Shown here piece after piece: positions 23,599-33,948 of a stretch of DNA of 64,000 bases. The DNA comes from Isoetes taiwanensis. Its lineage: Eukaryota; Streptophyta; Lycopodiopsida; Isoetales; Isoetaceae. The notes under the pieces are model-generated. The model was not told where the DNA came from. It saw only the letters and a program-made list of their open reading frames with translations, and did no database searches. Numbering within the stretch: the first letter of the stretch is position 1; each line of letters starts with the position of its first letter. The position numbers and the translations under genes are program-made. The stretch spans positions 6,285,945-6,349,944 of the forward strand of contig JAJEKV010000023.1 in the NCBI GenBank assembly GCA_021234155.1, in the 5' to 3' direction.

Positions 23599-26500
23599 GA
23601 GGATGTGTTTGCAGAGATTAGATCGGAGATTCTAACAAACGCATCAGCTATGTGGTCGAGTGCGGTAAACTGGGTATGTTGTCGCTTTGATTTGCTGGAT
23701 TTGGATTACTTTACTTAAAAGTCTTTACGTTGTTTTTAGGTAATGACGGAAACCCCATCGACGATTTTGGAATCGGCTATTGTCACTGTTCAAGGTCTCT
23801 TAGAAGGATTTGCTGAAAAGGTAACCATCAATATCACAATGCAGATCCTCCTCTGGTTCTGTTTGAGCTTAAATAGCCATTGTACTTTTCTCTCTTTCTT
23901 GTTTTGGGATGTAACTGTCTATTTCACTCCTTGCAGTTTGCAGCATGGGAACTTTCAAGTCTTGTAGCCTTGGGCGAAAGGTGGCTTATATGGACACCAA
24001 TAATTGTTCTTCCAATGTATTGGTAGGTTGCTCTTGTTGCAGTTGGTTAAACAGAATCCTGTTTCCCTCCTAGAATCCTGGGGTTGTTTTATGACATTTT
24101 GTTATGCCTTCATCACCAAAATTAAACCTTGCATTTTTTATGATCCCAATTTTTTCTTCCTTTTATTTTACATTATATTTCAGCACAATTTTTACTATGC
24201 GGAGCCCAGAACGGAATTTTACAACCATCCATTAATAGCCTTGAGCCCTACAACTAGATTTCCTTTGAAAACTCAATGCTCTAGGAGATCTTCAAATCTA
24301 GATTCAGGAATTATGCAATTATATATCACATGAACAAGGTATTCAATTAACTTAATACATCCTCGCTATTGGATATGTTCATTTTAGCACTTTTATTGAT
24401 GGATCTTATTCTTTCCTTCAAATTGTAGGCAAATGACAAAACAGCAGAGGGAGGAAAATAATTTGAAGTAAGTCCATGATTTTCTTTAACAGATGTGAGG
24501 ATATGGCTTGAATAACCTTGAACACTATGGCCTCTTGATACGAATACAAAAGAAAATCAATGAAAGATAGAAATGACGTACACAATACATCTTCTAAATT
24601 TCGTTGAAGAGAAACCTGCTCTTCAACGAAATTAAATACAAGTCCTCCTAAAAACTGTAAATGTTAAAAAAAATGTCAAGATAGTGACATGCGGCGGCAC
24701 AGGGCATGGAACTTATTGCTGGCCTAGGATGCAGCATCTAACACGGCACAATTCTGACTCCACTTAAGGTTATATTAGCAGGCAGCCACTTGGCCTATGT
24801 ACTGGTAAGCTAGCCTGGAGCTTTCAGCAGGATTTGTTCGACACAATCACTATATTTGACCCAGGCTATTTGGATAGTCAAAAAATATAAGCCTCTTGTC
24901 TGTTTAACTTTTCCATGAATCATTAGGGTTCGTGATCAGATCTGTAATGGGAAGAGATTTCACTGAGATACTGCTGGATTAGAGTGATTTTACATGCGCA
25001 CATTGAATGTCAATGTCAGAGCTGAGCCTGTCGTCTCTTGTTTTCCATTACGGTGTTTAATCCTAGCTCAGAATGAGCACTAACAAAGTTGTTGGGGGAA
25101 GCTAAAAAGCATTGTTCCATGACTCTCCGTAGTATTAGGTAGTTGGTTAAGTATATGCTAGCCAAGCCAATGATGCCTAGCTGATCTTTTCGGATAATCA
25201 GCTAGAGTGAGCAGCCAACAGCATATTGTAAAGGAACTCAAAGTATTAGCGTTCCTTTGAGCAGCATGGAGCCAAAATATAGGTCCATTCCTAATGATTT
25301 AGCTGAATTTCAGAGACTATGCTTCATTTGGTTAGAGAGGGTTATGGGACAAGTTGACATAAAAGTTTGCTGATCAGCTGCTGGTTTCTTTTCTGAACCA
25401 TTAGCCGGACCTGGCTTCTAGAATCTAGAGAGCAGTTTGGTCTAGTCGCCATGGAAAAAGCTGAATTTGTTTTGAAGGCAGAAGGTAGTGGAGGGTAGGC
25501 TGAAATCCTATATCTTCTGTAATTCATCGTATAGTGCATCTATAACTATAAAATCCAACCTTGGATGTTATTCAAGCGTATGCTGTAAACTTCATGTTCA
25601 AAATACATAATTCAACTACATAAAAATTCATATTAATTCCACAAATGAAGCATCCAATGGAGAAAAACTTGAAAACTGAACTCTCTGCCTCTTTTAGAAG
25701 AATTGTGTCAGTAGATAAGAAAGGTCTGTCCTCCTCATCTTGTAGGTCTAAGATGGGGGGAGAGAACTGTCCTCCTTTGCTTGTGTCCCATGGATGAATT
25801 CAGTCTTCAATGGACAGGGAAAATCATTCCCCCCATTTGCCTATCCCATGTCTAAAACAGGGCTTCAGTGTATGATAAAGACTCTATTTCATACTCTAAG
25901 CACACATCCTTAATCGATAAAGCCAGTGGGGCGTGGGATGTGCTAAAGCACAATAGCAACTTGTCATTAAACTCATTCATAAGGATGGGGATGGATGCGT
26001 ATGATGTTGTGTTATGCCAATGCTAGCAGTAATAACTATTTTGTTGATGTTGCAGACTGAGCATATATTCATTGGAGCCAGATGAAAAGATTAAAGTGAA
26101 ACAAGAACAAATCAGAAGCACGCTGGAGAGAATCAGATTGACTGATTCAGCACTCTGCTTGATATCAACACTCGGAGAGGTATTAATATGTTAATTTGTT
26201 CAGGACATGATTACAGGCTTGTCTTCTCAATTATTTATAATGATCAATAAATGGTTCGAACTGTTACATCATGCGTAAACATCTACTACAAATAATATTA
26301 GCACCAGCTCCATAATGGACGGTTGGCCAACTGTGTTCTCACAAATGCAAAATCATTATCCTCACTGCATAAATGAGGCAAATCAATATTAGATATTTAT
26401 TATCTGCATCCAGTAGGTAGGCTTGAAGACAGCATTTAAGAAGAAATAACACATAGAATGGGTCTTCTCCATGGCCACGTGCCATATTTGGTCTGGAATT

Positions 26501-27385
26501 TATGATGGGTTCCTGCCCACAAGACATAGAGTTTTAAGGTATACATGTCCATTTCTGTGGCATTTACCCCATAATGTACTATGGGAAACAGTACCAAGAA
26601 TATCTGGAAAGTAGCACATACAGGCTCTTGTAGTTTTTAAATCAACTTAACTCATGCTGGAAGTGTGTGGCCACTTCAGGTGTTGAATTACTAATTTTTC
26701 CTGTGTTCGATGCTAGGATGCTTTAAGACCAAGCCAGGAAGCAAGACTTAAGAAGCAATCTATTGAAGGAGTAATAACAAAACTAAAGCAGTAAACAACA
26801 CATTGCCTGTGGGGCCCAAATATGATGGGGTCTAGAAGCTTGTGTAAGTTGGCATCCAATGCTCAGCTGTTTTTCTATTGACAAAGTTACTAATAACTTT
26901 ATATGCAACATAGATATGTTTCAGAAAAAATTGATCCGAAAATTATTGGCTTCGATTCTGGGGTCGATATTGTGAAGTTGGAAGAAATATTATCGTCAAA
27001 AAGTACTTCCTCTGAAGTTCCAAACATTTTGGTACATATTAATGCAATTTTCAGGTATGTAGCATTCACGATTATGACAGCATGCCAAGTGCTCAAGGGC
27101 TCACATTCGTCTGTTTCCAGAATAGGTCCTTTTGGTGACCTGAACGTGTCAGCGCAAGGAGAATATGAAGTGATAGGAAGCAATCTGATTATGTCGTTTG
27201 ATAATTTATCAATAAAACCTGCCCAATTACTTAATTTGTCTGTCAGTGATGTTCTGAACTTGGATATTCAAATTCCAACGAGCTTCAGACAACCGTTAGC
27301 ATGGGAACTTTTCTACCTTGATGAGCATATCAGGATACAAAAGGCTGCAGGAGACATATATTTTCTATTTACCAGGAATGAGTGA
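23599..27385 (+). CDS. Host-like multi-exon gene, C-terminal part, possibly PAP/fibrillin-like
   Basis: Eight exons can be joined with correct GT-AG borders and unbroken phase: 23599-23673, 23740-23820, 23937-24022, 24429-24467, 26056-26179, 26717-26790, 26914-27054 and 27121-27385. They encode 294 residues ending in TGA. The phases (0,0,2,2,0,2,2) fit at every junction, which random ORFs would not do. The first part is helical (ETPSTILESAIVTVQGLLEG), then a hydrophobic segment LIWTPIIVLPMYW that could touch a membrane. Next comes a charged helical region (EKIKVKQEQIRSTLERIRL), and a final beta-rich region with GPFGDLNVSAQGEYEVIG and AWELFYLDEHIRIQKA. This last part resembles the end of plastid lipid-associated (PAP/fibrillin) domains, in which a 'YLDE.LRI..' strand is common. 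That assignment is weak. The last intron is only 66 bases and in frame, so it might be retained. The 5' end is unresolved. Confidence 0.55.
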
Positions 27386-28261
27386 GGAATTCGACAGAAA
27401 AGGGGACTGCAACATATCATTGACAGACGGAAACTGATATTTTCATAAGCAAGATAGTCTTGATGTAAATGTTAGGACTGCAATTATTGAGGATTGCTGC
27501 ATATGTAATTATTATCATTGATTTACATTGACTCAATAACAAAGGTTTTGAATAGCATGCCTGATGTTCTAATTCACCCACAAACAAGGGTTAAATTTGC
27601 ATGGTGGCCCTTTCATTATTTCGAAGGACAATGTTTAAACTCTTCTTTCGACATACAACAGAGTAAATTTGCAAAAATCATTTTATAATCAGCATCCAAT
27701 TAGCAAAAACTAAGTCATAATCAGCATGCACATAATCAGTTGCTAATCATGATAAGAACATCAAGGTCTTAAGTATAGTCAACAAACAGACACTCCCTAT
27801 CGTCATCTTTTATCAAATTTTGCCTTTTCAAACCATGCACACACTCTGTAGAAGTTGCTGGAAGAACAAGAGTAGCATGCCATAGTTTCATTACTTTATC
27901 ATAAACCATTAGTTGCAATAGCCACCATATTTTACAAAGGTAGACCCAAATACAGATGCGCGATTGTTGTGAATGATGTGCCTATGACATACATCGAATT
28001 GCATGCAATAAGGAAGGTTATATATGGACAGTATTTAATGATAAATAGTTAAATAAATAAATAGTATTATACAAGAAATTTAATACGTCCTACGACGCAT
28101 TGTTCCAGTTTTAGCATGTTCTTACGGTGTAAGGCCTCTAAAATAATCTATTTTGGATCTATGCAATATTTTTAAAACATTTTCTATTTTTAGATTGAGG
28201 CGCTTGCCCTGAGCATCTAGAATATTTTCTTTTTTCAAGATTTATATTGTACACCTTTATT
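27386..28261. other. Downstream flank, no gene recognised
   Basis: AT-rich DNA after the multi-exon gene, with a possible polyadenylation signal region around 27530-27545 (caataac). No ORF or repeat is supported. Confidence 0.4.
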
Positions 28262-29066
28262 GGTGGCGCGACATGGGCCATTGGATTATGGATGGGTCAT
28301 GCATGGGGACATACATGGCCATGCATGGGGGCATGCAACACATCTCTAGACCATCAAATCAAAAAGGGGAGGCGAAATCATGGCCCTTGATTTTTACTAG
28401 GAAGGTGCAATGAAGCTTCTTCCAAAGTGGATTTGGTGTAACCAATCTTAACCGTTAGATCAAAAGGGGGAGGAGAAATCCTAGCCATTCATTTTTTTTA
28501 TTAAATTAGAGTTTTTTATATTAAAAGGGTGAGGTGTCACCCTTATTTAATGAAAAGGTAATGAGGCACCCCATTAATTATGAAACTTTCATGGAAGCTT
28601 CATTCTTTTGTGTTTCATTCAAACGACTTTATCTTGCGATCGAGATCTCAGATCAAAGTGGGACCCACACCGTTGGATTCCTCTCATCGAATGCTTTTCA
28701 ATGAGTAGTGGTTTGACATCATTCCGTGCAACCTTGGATAATCTAGGGGAATCTTCATAGAATCTAAGGGAATCTAAGAGAATCCATATAGAAGCTTGGG
28801 GAATCTAGAGGAATTTTGGGATAATCTTTGGGAATCAAAGGAATCTCAAGAGAATCTTAAGGAATCTATGGGAATCTCAAAAGCATCTAGGGAAATCTAG
28901 GAGAATCTTCGAAAAATGTTTAAGAATCTAGGGAAATCTTGATAGAATCTTAACGAATCTAGGGGAATATTCATAGAATTTAAGGGAATCTAGGAGAATC
29001 TACATAGAATCTTGGGGAATCTAAATGAATCGTCAAATAATCTTTGAGAATCTAGGGGAATATATA
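28262..29066 (-). repeat. GATTC-rich repeat element, copy B, left part
   Basis: This is the reverse complement of copy A: a CATGCATG-rich end (28300-28330), then sequence matching 'ggtgtaa...ccgttagatc' (28430-28460), then many 'GAATCT...' units from 28740. It is interrupted by the gypsy element, and its continuation lies at 42432-43103. Confidence 0.75.
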
Positions 29067-29071
29067 GAACC
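29067..29071. repeat. Target-site duplication of gypsy element (left)
   Basis: GAACC directly before the 5' LTR is repeated at 42427-42431 directly after the 3' LTR, the 5-bp duplication expected of an integrase-mediated insertion. Confidence 0.95.
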
Positions 29072-30736
29072 TGTGACGTTCCAGCACAGTATACGGTCCC
29101 AGGACGTATACTGTACTGCCCCGTCACGCGTACACGCCACCCCGACTGACGTGTACGCCAACGTGTAGACAGGCGGGTAGCCCCTAGGGGGCAACTTGCA
29201 AGGGAATGTGCATTTATTAATGTGCACATTTAACCATGTACACATTAATGTGGGCACACATTTCCATGTGGACACTTTATACCAAGTGGGCCATACCCAA
29301 GTGTGCAATTAATGTGCACATTTACCAATGTACACATTAATGTGGGCACACATTTCCATGTGGGCACATTTTGCCACCTAGCCATTAAAGGCAAGTGGGC
29401 CCATTCCCAATTATCCCACATGCCTAAAGGGGATAATTGGAAACCCTAGCCAACCCCATGTCTATTTAAGGAGGGAAACCCTAACTTACCCATTTTTCGT
29501 TTCTAGGGTTTTAGAGCTCTGTTTTGGCTGCCTCAAGAGCCAAAACCGCCTTCCAGACTCTGCCTGGGAGAATTGCACCATTAGTTTCCCTTGATTCGAG
29601 CGTTTCAGCAGGATGGTCGAGCTCAGGTCAGGAGGAGCCACTCAAGGATCAGGTATTTAGGCAATTTAATAGCTTAAACCATGTTTCAGTCATAGAATCA
29701 GTAGGTTTAGCCTATTAAATTGCCCATAGCAGCTCTCTAGATCTCTAGATACCAGACTCTAACTAAAGAACCTAACTCTATGAGATAGATTAGATATAGT
29801 TCTTTAGTTCTTCTGAGATGTATGTGGATGATGTATCTCTATGAACTCCTTGTATTGGGAAGGGGGGTAGAGACCTAAAGCTTGGTAGTAGATGCTCCTA
29901 GATTAGCCTCTCTAGCACACTATAGTTTCGGCCTGTGTACAAGAACCACACCTGGTTGTAGGTGAAGGGGCCAGACTGGCTAAGAAGGAGGTTCATGTCC
30001 TGACTCTTGAACGACCCCTCTGGTGTGTAAAGCCTACCAGGGATCATTGTGACTAAGTCTAATGGCTTACCACTGAGTGCGGGTAAGGCATGGACTCGAC
30101 ACCCGTGAAGTGGTGTACACTTTCCAGTGGGTTCAGTCGAATACGGGCAGTGGCCCTCTAGTCACCTTGAGTCAGCATGTAGATCTCTGGAGGGAGTGAT
30201 CCCTTCCTGCCCCATCGGAACTGGGAGGATGAGACCCAGGAATAGCCCCTTTGGCTATGCATCCGGCGGGCTACAGTCAGGTCCCGACACTTTTCAGCCT
30301 ACTCTGCAAAGTGTGCACAGGAGGGGCGGATGGAGTGGATAACCCTATGCCATGTTCATATGCCAGCCAAATCCATTGCCATGAATTCTGTCTGCAATGA
30401 ACTCTGGAGACCCAAGCCGTCAGTCATCCCCTTGAGTCTGAGCCTGGGGTAGGACTTCCCATATGTATTGTGCTCACCCTTGTCTATGCAGATGTGATGG
30501 ACCACCCTTCGAGGTGGATATGTGCTTATGCTATGTACTGACATGTATGTTTACGCTTCCGCAGCTAGGTAGACCCTGAGGGAGACGGGGTAAAATGACC
30601 CCTTCACTCTTCCCACTGGAACCCGTCACGGTTGCAGTGCCATGTGGAGGGCCCTGTATCGGCATGGAGCTGGTATGGGGGATGAACTCCTGTTTGTATA
30701 CGGTGAGTGCACCGTATACGAGTAGGGGACGTCACA
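29072..30736 (+). repeat. 5' LTR
   Basis: It starts TGTGACGT and ends ACGTCACA, an 8-bp terminal inverted repeat. It contains a TATTTAAG box at 29464-29471, likely the RNA start region, preceded by repeated ATTAATGTG(C/G)GCACA motifs at 29210-29360. The short ORFs inside are not supported as genes. Confidence 0.95.
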
Positions 30737-30737
30737 G

Positions 30738-30749
30738 TGGTATCAGAGC
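30738..30749 (+). promoter_or_regulatory. Primer binding site (tRNA-Met type)
   Basis: TGGTATCAGAGC lies one base after the 5' LTR and matches the primer site complementary to the 3' end of initiator tRNA-Met, which is common in plant gypsy elements. Confidence 0.9.
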
Positions 30750-30954
30750 AATGTTCTTGGTGACCAAGAGCAAAGCACTGACCATGCTCCCAGTAGTACT
30801 AACTTGATAGGATCCTTAAATCTCGAAAAGTGGGAAATTTTTTTCTCATTTTTTTGTAGTAGATGCTAAGCTAGTAACAGTTAGGAATGACTGAAAATAT
30901 AATGGAGACATAAAACGACTAAAATTGGTGAGCCGACATCCAAAAAGTAGGGTG

Positions 30955-31223
30955 GTCTCACACGTCGCGCCAGGACAGATAATGAGATTCTCATTTTCGG
31001 GCTGGGCGCAACGTGTGAGACATTCAGCTTGAAACACACTAAAAAGTCATAAATTACAGAAAAGTAACTTGATAATTCTAAATTTGAGTTAAGAAATAGT
31101 AGAATTAGCATGTTATATGCTTAGAAAGTAGAAAACTTAGTAGCGGGACCCACCATGTCTCACACGTCGCGCCAGGACAGAAAATGAACTTCTCATTATC
31201 GGTCTGGGCGCAACGTGTGAGAC
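30955..31223. repeat. First pair of 67-bp palindromic hairpins
   Basis: Copies lie at 30955-31021 and 31157-31223. Each begins GTCTCACACGTCGCGCC and ends with its near reverse complement GGCGCAACGTGTGAGAC. Inner pairing is through AATGAGA/TCTCATT-type sequence. The first copy is type 1 (inner ...cattttcgggctggg) and the second is type 2 (inner ...cattatcggtctggg). The pair lies 78 bases upstream of the TATA box that precedes the histone-like ORF. Confidence 0.9.
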
Positions 31224-31300
31224 CGTGCTCGAATTTAGGTGTTTTAGATGTCCTAGATGATCCAAAAAGGTAGTTTGAAGTTTGACCTAAAATCGACCCT

Positions 31301-31308
31301 TATAAATA
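31301..31308 (+). promoter_or_regulatory. TATA box upstream of the H3-like ORF
   Basis: TATAAATA in the context cctTATAAATAGacc lies 109 bases before the ATG at 31410. The same box and spacing precede the second accessory ORF (33251), suggesting each ORF has its own promoter. Confidence 0.6.
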
Positions 31309-31409
31309 GACCTAGACCCCCTCATTTTCGCGTACCCTGCTTAGAAAGTCTGCTATCCTTTGCCAAGGCGATCTTCTGGTGCATAGCTCGGATCGGCAAA
31401 CCATCGAAC

Positions 31410-32699
31410 ATGGCCCGGACAAAACAGACCGCTAGGAAGCCCCGCCGTCGCGGATCGTTCAGCGCCAGCGACCCTGGCCTCATTCAGACCATACTCCGAG
31501 AACGCCTTTTCCACCAAGGCGAATCCTCGTCCAGCGTGGAGGCGAGATCGGACCGGAGCGACCAAACGGAGGTCATAAGCGAGGAGCGACCGGACATCAT
31601 GCAGCAAATTCTCGAAGAGATCGCCGTGGAGGAGAGGAGGAGCAGGGAGGAACGGGAACAGATAGGGCAGCCGACCGTCGCAGAGAAACTCGAGGCTTGG
31701 GCCCGTCTGCAGGAGGAGAAAGGGAGAGAGGAGCAGCGGCAGCCGAGGCTTAGCCCTGCCGAAGAAGCAGACCTCGCGGCCTTCATCAGCAAGTATGAAG
31801 ACAAGGAGCGCCGCCGAGAGCAGAGGACGAAGAGCCGGCAAGACGACCCAATCACAGCCGGCGGGCCAAAGAAGAGGAAGGCCAAAGCCATTAAGGCGGG
31901 CAAGAGAAAAGTTGTGAAGGTTGGTAAGCGAGCGACGGGTCCCGTCATCAACGAACCAACAGGCGAGCAGACCCCGCCTTCGACCGACGACTCGGACGAG
32001 GATTACGTCTCCAACACAGAGGGGGTGAGCTCTTCAAAACCCCCGGCCGTGGAGAAGGAAGTACCTGAGCAGGTGGCACCTGAGCAGGAGCAGCCCGGGC
32101 AGGCGCCGAAGCCCCCACCTTTTCCGGCGTGGGATAGAGTTAAAGCCCCGCGACCCCAACGGGAGGCGTACGTGATAGACCCGGTCAAGGTCTATCAGAA
32201 GAAGATTAAGGAGCACAATGCCTATATGGCGAAGTGGGAGGCGTACAACGCTTACTATCAGGAGCACAGGGTGAGAACAATTGAAGGCAGACGCCCGACA
32301 AAAAGCAAGGCCCTGAAGCCACCGCCACCCAGGCCCAAGCCTCCCAGAGCACCAGGAAAGAAGCGGAGCAAGAGCAAGCAGAAGGAGCAGAGAGCCCTCA
32401 AAGAAATCCGGCACTTCCAGCGAAGTTACGGACTCTTGATTCCCCGGGCACCGTTTCAACGCTTGGTCCGTGAAGTCATCCAGGAGTACAACACGGACAT
32501 GCGCGTGACCGATGAAATGCTGCTGTGCTTACAGGAGGCAGCAGAGGCGAAAATAGTGCAGCATTTTGAGGATTCGACGGCCTGCACAGTACACGCGAAG
32601 AGGGTCACGCTCATGAGGCAGGATATGCATTTAGCTAGACACATCAAACTTTTTGTAAATAATGAAAATTTTTGTTCATATAAAAGAATTTTCGTGTAA
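31410..32699 (+). CDS. Histone H3-like protein encoded inside the retroelement
   Basis: The preferred start is the ATG at 31410 (context aacATGGcc); an upstream in-frame ATG at 31257 lies before the TATA box. The 429-residue protein begins MARTKQTARK, identical to the histone H3 tail through lysine 9, then PRRRGS replaces the usual STGGKAPR. Residues about 15-150 are rich in Glu/Arg and probably helical. Residues about 150-180 are a basic, nuclear-signal-like block (PKKRKAKAIKAGKRK). About 185-330 is acidic then proline-rich (PPPPRPKPPRAP). Residues 328-413 match the H3 histone fold: RALKEIRHFQ, PFQRLVREV, LQEAAEAKIVQHFED, HAKRVTLM and LARHI. Roughly half of the aligned residues equal canonical H3. 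Loop 1 has canonical H3 length, without the extra residues of plant CENH3, although ALKEIRHFQ and LQEAAE recall CENH3. The last 16 residues are not H3-like. GC content is well above that of the flanks. It could package element DNA or RNA-derived chromatin, mimic H3 at chromatin readers, or be a captured host gene. No frame breaks are seen. Confidence 0.9.
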   Translation: MARTKQTARKPRRRGSFSASDPGLIQTILRERLFHQGESSSSVEARSDRSDQTEVISEERPDIMQQILEEIAVEERRSREEREQIGQPTVAEKLEAWARLQEEKGREEQRQPRLSPAEEADLAAFISKYEDKERRREQRTKSRQDDPITAGGPKKRKAKAIKAGKRKVVKVGKRATGPVINEPTGEQTPPSTDDSDEDYVSNTEGVSSSKPPAVEKEVPEQVAPEQEQPGQAPKPPPFPAWDRVKAPRPQREAYVIDPVKVYQKKIKEHNAYMAKWEAYNAYYQEHRVRTIEGRRPTKSKALKPPPPRPKPPRAPGKKRSKSKQKEQRALKEIRHFQRSYGLLIPRAPFQRLVREVIQEYNTDMRVTDEMLLCLQEAAEAKIVQHFEDSTACTVHAKRVTLMRQDMHLARHIKLFVNNENFCSYKRIFV

Positions 32700-32792
32700 A
32701 TAATGTGTCCAATCTTGATTAATTAGGTTAAGATATTGAATTCTAGCTTTTGTTTTGGTCAAATTGGAGTTTTTGAGCAAAATCGAGACGAT
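32700..32792. other. 3' region of the H3-like ORF
   Basis: AT-rich sequence directly after the stop codon, the likely 3' untranslated region of cassette 1. No clear AATAAA signal is seen. Confidence 0.35.
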
Positions 32793-33059
32793 GTCTCACA
32801 CGTCGCGCCAGGACAGAAAATGAGAATCTCATTTTCGGGCTGGGCGCAACGTGTGAGACCATGCCCCAAAAATGCCCAAAACTGCTTCAAATCGACCAAA
32901 TAAGGGGTCAATTCTGCCTAACTCGACGAGTCTAGTAGAATTACACCCTTAAATCACCCAGATTGATCAAGTTTAGCCCATTTAGAGCCCATGTCTCACA
33001 TGTCGCGCCAGGGCAGAAAATGAACTTTTCATTATCGGTCTGGGCGCAACGTGTGAGAC
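32793..33059. repeat. Second pair of 67-bp palindromic hairpins
   Basis: Copies lie at 32793-32859 (type 1) and 32993-33059 (type 2), in the same order and nearly the same spacing (200 versus 202 bp) as the first pair. This shows that a whole upstream module was duplicated rather than single hairpins scattered. Confidence 0.9.
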
Positions 33060-33250
33060 CTCTCAGCATTTTCTTCACCATGCCACATTCAAATGATCCC
33101 CAATTTGTTGCAATATGTTCATTAGTCCATCCTAGCATGCTCAAACCCTAGAAGTAGTCTTCAAACTCTCAATTGCACCCTTTAATAGATCAGAATCACC
33201 CAGTCCCAACAAATTCTAGGTCATCCAAAAATTAGGGTTTTCCCCTTTTC

Positions 33251-33258
33251 TATAAATA
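33251..33258 (+). promoter_or_regulatory. TATA box upstream of the acidic ORF
   Basis: TATAAATA in the context ttcTATAAATAGGtcc lies 122 bases before the ATG at 33373, matching the arrangement in front of the H3-like ORF. Confidence 0.6.
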
Positions 33259-33372
33259 GGTCCTCCATTTCTCAATTAGCACCCTGCAAGTTTGCTCTCC
33301 ACTGCTTAGGTGATCTTCCAGCTCCCTGAGGCGCTTCTGCATCCGTTTGATACTCTCTTCTTCGCTAGATCA

Positions 33373-33948
33373 ATGGCCACTGCTGACTTCAGGCGATGGT
33401 ACAACGCCAGTGCCCATGCTGCTGAGGCGGATGTCAATGACATCTTCCGAGTCTTCGGGAAAGAAATAGATGTGCAAGCCACTCTGAATGCAACCCCATC
33501 GTATAGATAAGTCTTAGCAGAGTTCCAAGCTAGGGTAGGACCCTCTCTCGTCCAGCTCCCCCCTTGCATAGGCTATTTTGTTCCCCGCCCATCCCTTCAA
33601 GCAGCCTTGGGTGATGTCCCCAACATCGCCAAGTACTTAACTAACAAGGCGCAGAGGCTACCCGACTACATGGTCCTGACAGCTAACAGGACTAAGTATT
33701 TCTCCTACACCGCCGCCTTAGCTATTTTCCTATCCCACCGTGCCGAAAACCCATTGGGGGCAACCTCTATTCCTCCCATGGAGGTGGACCCCATAGCAGC
33801 CCGAGCAGAAGAGCAGATGCTTTTGCAGTACCAGCAAGAGCAAGAAGGAAGAGAGGAAGAAGAGGAGTCGGACGACGAAGAATACACCGAGCTAGACTCA
33901 GAGGAGGAATGGCGACAAGCAGAAGAGGAGCTGGTCAACTTCGAGTAG
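33373..33948 (+). pseudogene. Accessory ORF 2, acidic C terminus, one in-frame stop
   Basis: The frame from ATG 33373 to the stop at 33946-33948 is 191 codons long, broken once by TAA at 33508-33510. The N-terminal half is mixed (FRRWYNASAHAAEADVNDIF, then FGKEIDVQATLNA). The middle contains NIAKYLTNKAQRLPDYMVLT. The last 50 residues are extremely acidic (EEEEESDDEEYTELDSEEE). I do not recognise the family. Acidic tails of this kind are found in histone chaperones and other histone-binding proteins, so a partner role for the neighbouring H3-like protein is possible, but this is inference. It has its own TATA box and hairpin pair. The single stop may be decay or a read error. Confidence 0.6.

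Noticed and set aside
29072-29718. Short ORFs inside the LTRs (also 40768-42548)
   Set aside because: They occur in both LTRs only because the LTRs are copies; they overlap regulatory sequence and lack domains.
31353-31951. Long minus-strand ORFs opposite the H3-like gene
   Set aside because: They are antisense shadows of GC-rich coding sequence; the plus strand carries H3 signatures and a TATA box.
31410-32699. Calling the H3-like protein a centromeric CENH3
   Set aside because: It shares a few CENH3-like residues (ALKEIRHFQ, LQEAAE), but loop 1 has canonical H3 length and the tail start is that of ordinary H3.
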